Assembly: GCA_914767885.1 (NCBI GenBank)
Contig: CAJZBQ010000029.1
Coordinates: 496,001-560,000 of the forward strand
DNA: 64,000 nucleotides
Direction of reading: 5' to 3'
Source: Blepharisma stoltei
Taxonomy: Eukaryota > Ciliophora > Heterotrichea > Heterotrichida > Blepharismidae
This document shows, one piece after another, positions 56,429 to 64,000 of the stretch. Both the position numbers and the translations under genes were made by a program. The notes beneath the pieces were generated by a model. That model was given only the letters and a program-made list of their open reading frames with translations, did not search any database and was not told the origin of the DNA. Numbering within the stretch: the stretch's first letter is position 1; each line of letters opens with the position of its first letter.

Positions 56429-57810
56429 ATGTCGCAGTCATCTGATGTTAAATTACATGTCTTCAGCAAGCTCTTCGAAGGCCCAGATAACCAAGTCTGC
56501 TTTGATTGTAACATGCCTGGCCCTACAAGCTGTTCTTATAACCATGGCATCTTTCTCTGTTCGAAGTGTGCGGATTCTCATAGAGTGCTTTTGCCTGAGA
56601 TTTCCAAAATTAAGCTGATAGTTGAAGAACCATGGAGCTATAAGGAGCTTAAATTATTGATTTCTGGTGGAAACTCTACACTTACTCCTCCCCTCTGTAA
56701 GTGAACAAAACTATTATAAGGGTCGCTATTTTTTGCCCAAAAACCCACCCTCCGTAAGTGAACCAAAATTTTTTTAATAGAAAAAATTTTTTATGGAAAA
56801 AAATTTTGATATATAAATGATAATTAGTATAATGAAATCTAGAGCTAATTCTTTTAATTTTAAACGAATTGCTTTTTTAAAACATAAATTTTATAAATTA
56901 AATTAATATTTGCTTTCCAATTTTTGCGATTTAGGATTTTTTTAAATTTCGAAAAAAAAAAAATATTTTTTATAAAATTTATATATAAATTTTTTTTAAA
57001 AAACAAATAAACACCCCTCCGTGAGTGAACAAAATTTTTTTTGTTCACTCACAGAGGGGGGAGTTAGAGAATTTTTGACTTATTATGAAATTGGGGGGAA
57101 GATATTTTCATAATTTTTACCTAAAATATGCTGAATGGCCAATTCGTCATTATTTATAGATCCTTGAAATTAGCCCAGACACTCCAATAAATGTGAAATA
57201 TAGAACCAAAGCTATGGACTATTATCGGAAAATGCTTGATACTGTCTCAGATAGAAGAACATATGAGATTCCTTTCCCAGCCAAAAATATAGGCTCAGAA
57301 GTAATCAAAGAAGAAGAATTCAAAGAGCAAAAAAGACTCCCAGACATCCAAGATCTAGAATGCATGCCGAACCCTCAAGAGGAAAAGTTTTTAATGGGCA
57401 CTGAGACAGCTTCAGCAGGGATTCTTTCGAGCATGTTTTCTAAGGTGGTAGAACTAGGAAGCAGTGCAAAAGAAAAGGTGGAAGAAATTGGACAGTCAAA
57501 AGCAGTGAAATCGGTAGAATCAGCTACACAGTCAGCCGTAGAATCTATAGGAGAAGGGGTCAGCATGCTTGTAGGAAAAGTTAAAGGGGCAGTCTATGGA
57601 CAAAAAGGGATGTCGGAATCTGAAGCTTCAAAAGGCGGGTATTTAGATGTGGCGCTAAATAACCGGCATAGTTATGAAAATATAGACTCAAATCCTCTAG
57701 TGAGATTGAGAAAAGGAGAAATTATGGATTTAATTGGACAGCATGAAGGTCAAAAAGAAGCCATTGGGTTCACACAAGGAACCTCTGGAACCTCAAGCTT
57801 AGTAAGTTAA
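56429..57810 (+). CDS. ArfGAP-domain protein
   Basis: 306 residues after removing a MITE (56682-57063) and a 79-bp IES (57086-57164). The N-terminal ArfGAP zinc finger is CFDCNMPGPTSCSYNHGIFLCSKC read in parts: C-x2-C, then C-x2-C, with SHR after it. SGGNSTLREFLTYYEI and KYRTKAMDYYRKML complete the domain. The C-terminal half has an amphipathic, Ser/Ala-rich stretch (SSAKEKVEEIGQSKAVKSVE) like the lipid-sensing region of ArfGAP1-3. It would stimulate GTP hydrolysis by Arf on Golgi or endosomal membranes. Confidence 0.88.
56682..57063. mobile_element. CTCC/GAG hairpin MITE acting as IES, 382 bp
   Basis: TTA at 56682 and 57064. Somewhat diverged (CTCCTCCCCTCTGTAAGTGA at the left). Removal joins GGNSTL to REFLTYYEI. 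Confidence 0.92.
57086..57164. other. IES with non-TA repeat, 79 bp
   Basis: TGAAATT is repeated at 57086 and 57165 and has no TA. Removal joins LTYYEI to SPDTPINVKYRTKA, giving the expected ArfGAP spacing. Confidence 0.82.
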
Positions 57811-57844
57811 TAATTTATATTAACCCATTATTTTTCAAATTCAA

Positions 57845-60346
57845 ATGATTTATTATCTTAAAAGCCTATATCTCGAAATTCTTAATAATATGCAAAAATC
57901 CATAATTAAATCCAATATGAAAAAGCACAAACCAAACCAAAAACAGAACATCAGCATTTCAATTTTTGATACTTTAGAATCCCTTCAAATTTCTGGGCAA
58001 CTTTTAACAACCAAGCTTGACCCTCATTTTTCTAAGCACCTATCCAAGCTCCTCTCTGAATATCAGCAGCTTCTTTTAACTCTTTTGTCTGAAAAGAACC
58101 AGTTTGAACTTAAAGTATTTTTTATTTAGTGCCAACAACTAGCTGAAAGTTTATTAGAAGTCAAAGAAGCAGAAATTAAATTAAAAAATAAACTGAATAA
58201 AAAGCAAACTTTGTGAAATGCAAAGGAACAAGAAATGCTTGAAGAAGTAGAAATATCCTGCAGTAGAATAATTTATATAAAAAAAAAAGAATTTTCTGAT
58301 AAAAATGCAGGATTTTTAATTATTGAGGGAAAGAATAATTAAAAAACATTTAGAAGAAGGAAAAGATATGTGGACTGAGCAACTAAAAAAAATAGAAGAA
58401 GCAATGAAAGAACAGGAAAGAGAAAAACAAAAATTAAGATCAAGCTACCAGAAGAGGCTAGCTGATATTGATCAAGAATTGGACGAAATTATGCATTTGC
58501 ATAGACAAAAGCTGGATAAACCTATAAAACTTGGTGATATTTTGCCAAGTCTGTTTTCTCAAGAAGAACTGCAAGAGGAAAAGCTAGTTGCCCTTGGAGA
58601 AATTTCTGAAAGAAAAAATGAAGACATCAATATACCCAAAATCACAGAAAACTCAGAAAAATTCGATATTGAGTCAAAATCAAGCTTGGATATTTCTATT
58701 GATAAACTAGATTTAAAAGGAACTCAGAAAATTGTATATGAAAAATTAATTGAGCTGAGAAGGAGAATTCATAAATTTAGGGACGAAGACAGCTGTTTGA
58801 CTAGTGAAGAAGGCACTCTAGACTCCTTGCCTTCAGATTTAAAATCCATCAGCCCATCTCAGCTAGAAAACTCACGAAAAACCTCAGCAGCCTCAGAAAT
58901 TGAATATGGAAAAACTGTCCCCGAAGCCAAAATTATTGCTGCAGTCTCCTCTAAGCTGCTTAAATTCGCAGGGGTCGTTTTTGGAGGAAAAGGCAGCAAT
59001 AAATACAGAAAAGAGCTGACAAAGCAGCTAGGATCTGAAAAACTGTCTATTGAAGAAAGAGAAGACATCGTTTTTAACTTAATTCATGAAGAAGGGACTA
59101 TAAAAAAGCATGATGCTCAGATTAAAGAGCAGCAAAATGAAGAAGTTTCTATAAATAAGGACGAAAAAGCATGGGATAATATATCAGAAATTCCTTCAGA
59201 AAAAAACAAGGATTTAGGCTTGTCACAGGATTTAGAAAATTTATTTTCACACGAAAATATTCATGAAAGCTCTAGCTCAGAGGAGGAGGAGGAGGATGCA
59301 GAAGAAGACGATATAATTGATTTTAGTGAAATTAAAGTTAAAAATGTTAAAGAAGAAGAAGAAAAAATTGAAGAAATTCAGCAAGAAAAACCAGAAGTTC
59401 GTGAAGAATATTCTGAAAATTCAGTGAATATTTCAAAATCAATTATAATTCCTCCACAGTCTGAAACTGTAATTGTCACTTCTATACAGTCACCAATCCT
59501 GAAACCCTCGATAATTGAAACAAATACACCTCTTTTTGCTTTAGAAGCAGAAGAAGTTATTTCTTCAAAGAAAAAGTTCCAGCAAAACCAAAGGGAGCCT
59601 GATCTCGTGAATTTAAGTATAGTAAACGAAAGCAACATATTCTTTATCCCGACTCTTTCTCTAAGCCAAGAAAGGTCTAGTTCTCGTGTGCGCCAATCAT
59701 CTAGAGTCCAATTACAGCCTGAAGAAGAACTGCTGAGACGGCCTAAAATCAATACATCTCAAGACGAATCTTCTGCTGCTTCTCTGCCTAAAATTTCTGA
59801 TGAAATTGTTCCAATAGTAATTTCAAGCCACCCTTCAAAACAGAAAATTGATAGAAAACCTATATCTATGATGAGCAAACTTCCTATAATACCGAGACCA
59901 CCTTTAGAGCCTCCTAAAAAAATACTAAATGTAAGAGGAAGGTCACATCAGCCTATAAATCCGACCCAAAATAGAGCTCCTGGATCTCCACCAGCTCGAA
60001 GAAAAGCTGACAGCGAAATCAGGTCTGCTTCGCCTACTCTTGCTAATAGATTCAGGATGAAGAGATTCAGGGACAAAGGAATGCCAGCCTTCAAATTAGG
60101 CAAAGGGTTTTCAAACCCTGCACAGCCTATTATTGCTCGACATGTGAATTTGAATAATATAAAAGTTATAGGAGTTTTCTCTATATGTCCCGATAAGGAC
60201 CGTGAGTTCTCCATGGAATCCCTCAGCTGGTTGAACCAAACCAATGCACTGAGTTGGTTTGACTAACAGAAGGATTCCACGGAGAACCCACGGCCCTATC
60301 GGGCCATATAGGAAAAACTCCTATATCTAATTTTTGAATTATATAA
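57845..60346 (+). CDS. unknown large coiled-coil protein
   Basis: About 754 residues after removing a 15-nt intron (58115-58129), IESs 58253-58320 and 60169-60323, and adding one A in the short A-run at 58199-58202. The N-terminal half is coiled coil (EELQEEKLVALGEISERKNE). A long acidic/Ser-rich middle (SSSSEEEEEDAEEDDIID) precedes a basic Pro-rich tail. TGA=Trp occurs at several places. No known domain; possibly cytoskeletal. Confidence 0.65.
58253..58320. other. IES with short inverted ends, 68 bp
   Basis: TA at 58253 and 58321; ends ATCCTGCA and TGCAGGAT are complementary. Removal joins EEVEI to LRERIIKKH. Confidence 0.82.
60169..60323. mobile_element. palindromic IES, 155 bp
   Basis: TA at 60169 and 60324. 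The arms GGAGTTTTCTCTATATGTCC ... and their complement extend over about 65 bp each, imperfectly paired (GGATTCC, GGTTTG blocks). Removal ends the gene with NIKVI-SNFWII. Confidence 0.85.
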
Positions 60347-60394
60347 ACTTAACAATCCTGAATAAATAATCCTTGATACCTAATATTTATAAAA

Positions 60395-60940
60395 ATGTCG
60401 ATTCCACTCTCCCAACCATCATCTAACCCAAGAAAGATTCCGAGTGTTATCTTCATTGTACTTTTTACATAGGAAAATGTCCCAGAGTTCTCCTCACAAT
60501 ACGGAGTAGAAAGTATCTTAAATCAGCTGAATGAGCTCTATTCAAAATACAAATTCATGGAAGCTCAATTGCTGAGGTCCAAACAAGTGCTCACAGCAAA
60601 GCTGCCAGACATAACGAACGCATTGGAGACTGTGAACTATCTCGTATCTGCAGATAAAGACCTTGTTTTAGACTTTCAGCTTTCAGACGCCTTATGGACA
60701 AAAGCGGAAGTTCCAAGGAGCAATACAGTAGCTTTATGGTTGGGAGCTAATGTGATGCTTGAGTACTCCCATGAAGAGGCCAAAGAACTTTTAGAGAAAA
60801 ACCTGTCTGGAGCTCAAACTGCGCTGGATTCGACCAATGAAGACTTGAAATTCTTAAAAGAACAAATCACAGTCTGTGAAGTCAACGTTTCACGAGTTTA
60901 CAATTATTCTGTTTATCTACGCCAGCACCAAGCTAAATAA
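60395..60940 (+). CDS. prefoldin subunit 3 (VBP1-type)
   Basis: 176 residues after removing a 15-nt intron (60458-60472) that sits after NPRKIPSVIFI. The sequence NPR.IP, two coiled-coil helices around the DFQLSDALWTKAEVP beta-hairpin and WLGANVMLEY match the alpha-class prefoldin subunit 3. Prefoldin hands actin and tubulin to the CCT chaperonin. Confidence 0.88.
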
Positions 60941-61065
60941 ATAAGAATTATCCAATTAATAAATTTTAGTTTGGTATTCATCATTTTCCAAAAAATATTG
61001 TTCGAAAAGCTGGAGGGTTTGTAAATTTTTTTTTTAAAAAATTATTTATTTTAAAAATAATTTTT

Positions 61066-64000
61066 TTAACATTTTTTAAGATATCGGCTTTGTAAATAGT
61101 TTTGCTCAAGCTTTTCCATCATATTTTCGTACTGATCCCTTAGCTTTTTTAGTAGCTCGCTATGATGATCAGTCAGCTGCGAAATTTCTACTCTATTTGA
61201 TGTCGAAATTTTTTCCTTGAAAAACTCTTCAAGCTTGACAATTGCGTCATCGTATTTCCCTTCAATTTGATCTCCTAATAAATCTCGATAATCTTTTAAT
61301 TTGCTGACAATAACGTCGGCAAGATCAGGACTATTGCTAGGATTTGCTAAATATTCTTCAATGATATGGTCAAAATTTATTTTTATTGAAGAAAATAGAT
61401 CTTTGTTATAAGGAGACTGAGGAGAGTCAGGGGATTCTGGAATTGATTTGGCTGGGGATTTTTTGGTTTCGGAGGAAAGGTGGTAATAAAGATTTTGGAT
61501 TTTGTCGTGGTACTCACTTTGCAAATTTGCTAGCTGCTGCTTATAGTTTTCAATGATTTTATTGGACTGGCTAGTCCATTCATCATGGATTTTAGGTTCT
61601 GGGATAAAATCTTGGTCCATTTGTAGGGTCAAAGATTCTAAAAAATTTGATTCCTGGGAATAATAAATAGAATGGCATTTGGTTCGAGATAAATTAGCTT
61701 TGCTAATTTTCTCTCCCTCATGGAATTTTATTTATGGGTTAGGTTTCTCTCGAAAACTTCTGCAGAGCAGCAGAGGTTTAACTTTGGAGATAACCAGAGG
61801 AACTGCTCTACAGCGCAACAAGAGGCTCAAAGTTAGTCTTCTCAGCACATCTGAGGAGGGTGTCCCTTAGGCGGAACATGCGCAGGAGTTGAATAAGGGA
61901 AGGGCGATGGCATAGAGCCAGGCGAGAAGCGCTGGTCAGGTTGGCAGGCAGTTTATTTGGGATGGTCCGACCTTTTGGATTGGAAATATTCATGACATCA
62001 CCATTTTGGCTCTGTCCCTTTAGTGGGAGTGTAGGGTTGCACACCTTTAAAATTTTTAATTAATGTATATATGATTCCTGAGGGCTAGCTTGATAAGTAG
62101 AGCTTGGGTTGGGGATTTCTACAGGTGTCCCACCTGCATCTAGAATTAATTTATTTAGATATCTTAGTGTCCCTTGCTCTGAGTTGATGGTTTCTGCTAA
62201 AGCTTGCTTATGCTCAGTTAGCTCATTTTCTAGTCTTGCTCTATATTTTCTTTCCTCTTGAAATCTATCAAGCAATTTTTGGTATTTTTCACTGAATTCT
62301 GACTTATGGCTATTTAGCTCTCTCAGCTGCATTTCTAAAGTTTTTTCCAATTTTTCAATTTTTTGCTTGTCTTTTCCATGCTCATTTATAGCATCTTTAT
62401 GGACTTCTCGGTGGCTTTCTACTTCTTTTCGGGCGTTTTCAAGCTCTCTTTCTAATTTATTATACGCTATTTGCAAGCTCAGTTTTTCTTCGTTAATTTG
62501 GCTTAATTCTTCTTTGAGGCGAATTATTTCTGCTTTGTATTCGTTTACTGTTGCAATTTCATTTAAAATTTCGTTTATACTAACTTTGTGTGCATATAGC
62601 CTAAAGCATTTATTTATAAATAATTTAAATATTTAATCCATAACAGTATAAATGTGGAGCATTTTGGACAATTTTAGCTCTGCTTGCAAATCTCAGTGTA
62701 GAAATGGTCTGCTGGAAATTCATGGCAGCTGGAGACACAGTACACACAATCGCAGTCAACGAATTCCCGCCCAAGGCAAAGCTTAAAATCCTCGTTAGTT
62801 TGCTATCTCTATACGGAATGTGCTGAGTTTTTCCTTCAGCAAGCTTATTTATCACATGAGCAAGCGTAAACAGCGATTTATTTATATGTCCAGTCTCCCC
62901 TAGTTGGCTTTGATTCCTTATATCAAACTCATTAAGTCTTTCACTGCCTGCCAAATCTACCAAATTTAAACACCCAAACCTGATTCTGCCATCGCCTCTA
63001 TCCCCTCTTGCTATACTTTCTATATACAGCTTAAAAATTGTGTGGGAGCGGCTGGAGTGCTCATGGATGCTTGTTTCTCTATAAGACCTGTGCTCTTCTC
63101 CATAATTCATCAATAAAATCACCTGGTCAAAGGTCCATACTTGTTGGTGCTTCAAATTTTGAATTAAAACGCCTTGTTTAGGGTCGTCTTTTATTTTCAG
63201 ATTATTTGACCCGGGAACTAGCAGATCATTGATATGCTCATTGTAAATTTCTAAATAGGAAACCCAAACTGAGTATTCTCTGTCAGCGTCCTTAGCGATG
63301 CTTTGAAAAATGTCTTTAATAGAGCAAGGAAGAATCCCAGGCAAGTCTGGAGTCCCAAGCATTGTATAAGTTTTACCTGAAGTCGTTTGTCCATACATAA
63401 AAACAGTCCCATTAAAGCCATTTAGAACTCTCTGCACGATTGGTTTGGAAATTTGTTGATAAATCTGCTGAGAAGTGAACTCTGGGCCATATACGTGGTC
63501 ATATGTAAAAGATTGTGGGCCTTGCCCTTCTGAATATCTTATTCCTCCATCTTGCAATAATTCGATAATGAATAGGGCTAAAATATATTTTAAAAGAAAT
63601 TATTTAACATTGCGTTTAAAAATTATTGAATATTCAATATAAACACAAGAGAGGAATATGCAAAATATTACAAAATATGATATAAATCACATTAAAATTG
63701 CGTAAGAGCGATGATTATACGGCATAATCTCTAAGATTCATTATTATCAAAGACAGGTACCTAGATTTGAGAGCATGCTTCATGCTAGTCATATGAAAAT
63801 TGTGTTTTATTAAGGATAGAGGCTAATCCCACTTTTAGGAGTTTTCGCTTGGTCGATCAAAGATGAGAGAATTAGCTTTATTTCTTTATCTCTGAATGGC
63901 GATGAATCACTTTGATTTGCGCCTATTGTATAGATAGAATTACTATTAGAGTCAGTGCACCAAATTTCTTCATCTTCATACGGTTTCAATAGCGGCCTTA
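61066..64000 (-). CDS. kinesin motor protein (N-terminus outside window)
   Basis: Reading from the window end: RPLLKPYEDEEIW (beta1 region; the Arg lies partly outside), an IES, then the motor core with P-loop GQTTSGKT, switch I NEHSSRSH-like HEHSSRSHTIF, switch II DLAGSE, and HIPYRDSKLTRIL. A neck and long coiled coil follow (EIIRLKEELSQINEEKLSL). The C-terminal coiled coil (61066-61647) is joined by removing a 424-bp insertion with 9-bp direct repeats. The nucleotide-binding residues are intact. Subfamily uncertain, with CENP-E-like features. Confidence 0.88.
61648..62071. mobile_element. GC-rich insertion with 9-bp direct repeat, 424 bp
   Basis: TGATTCCTG at 61648-61656 and 62072-62080. 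The interior is GC-rich with hairpins (CTGCAGAGCAGCAG). Removal joins YQASPQES to NFLESLTLQ of the kinesin coiled coil in frame. No TA in the repeat. Confidence 0.82.
62595..62646. other. IES, 52 bp
   Basis: TA at 62595 and 62647. Removal joins VQNAPHLY to AHKVSINEIL at the end of the motor domain. Confidence 0.82.
63558..63923. other. IES, about 366 bp
   Basis: TA at 63558 and 63924. Removal joins SNSNSIYTI to LQDGGIRYSEGQGP in the motor domain. The stretch 63715-63880 is related to the element at 52145-52297 (shared TAAGATTCATTATTAT and CATATGAAAATTGT blocks). Confidence 0.65.

Overview
The window is AT-rich protist DNA in which in-frame TGA repeatedly falls where the protein family has tryptophan, every gene ends in TAA or TAG, and the spliceosomal introns that can be proved are 15 nt (GTA...AG). 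Genes are also cut by roughly sixty AT-rich segments, mostly 50-200 bp, usually flanked by the same TA. Removing each one leaving a single TA restores an open, family-consistent reading frame. TGA=Trp, 15-nt introns, TA-bounded internal eliminated sequences (IESs) and a short CCCTAACA-like tract together point to the germline (micronuclear) genome of a heterotrich ciliate, most likely Blepharisma. That identification is inference; the frame restorations are read directly from the sequence.

Layout. 1-7.3 kb: two tandem paralogues of a multi-pass PAS membrane protein (TmcB-like). 7.7-11.3 kb: ankyrin protein, an unknown gene and a WDR44-like WD40 protein. 11.9-15.3 kb: membrane RING-CH E3 and actin capping protein beta. 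15.5-16.7 kb: GC-rich retroposon-like repeat. 17.6-20.6 kb: small unknown genes and a Rab-like GTPase. 21.3-24.7 kb: tandem TauE/SafE-type transporters. 24.8-30.6 kb: unknown, EF-hand, coiled-coil, cAMP-receptor-like GPCR and a possible CG-1 protein. 31.4-38.3 kb: small unknown gene, LITAF-like, kelch/cysteine-rich membrane protein, and a MORN-dual-specificity-phosphatase fusion. 38.7-44.4 kb: second retroposon copy, two decayed copies of the MORN-phosphatase gene, an LRR protein and a coiled-coil protein. 44.6-48 kb: CCDC130/Yju2-type splicing factor, cysteine-rich secreted protein, unknown gene. 50-64 kb: DYRK kinase, NME7, Mrd1/RBM19, ArfGAP, coiled-coil protein, prefoldin 3 and a kinesin cut by the window end.

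Mobile DNA. At least seven copies of one MITE family, with the architecture TNA-CTCC(C)n-hairpin-core-(G)nGAG-TNA, sit in the window, most of them inside genes and all removable in frame. Other families share the same end design but have different hairpins and cores (12.7, 5.4, 40.3, 43.0 and 52.1 kb). A separate GC-rich repeat class has 9-15 bp target duplications and carries RNA-like hairpins with compensatory base changes between copies. Some elements are nested (a MITE inside a retroposon-like insertion inside the RING gene; a MITE inside a larger IES in capping protein beta).

The genes do not form an operon or a shared pathway. Several (kinesin, NME7, MORN, LRR, EF-hand) would suit a large ciliated cell. 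Gene models were assembled by eye from IES and intron removal; macronuclear DNA or RNA reads would test every junction.
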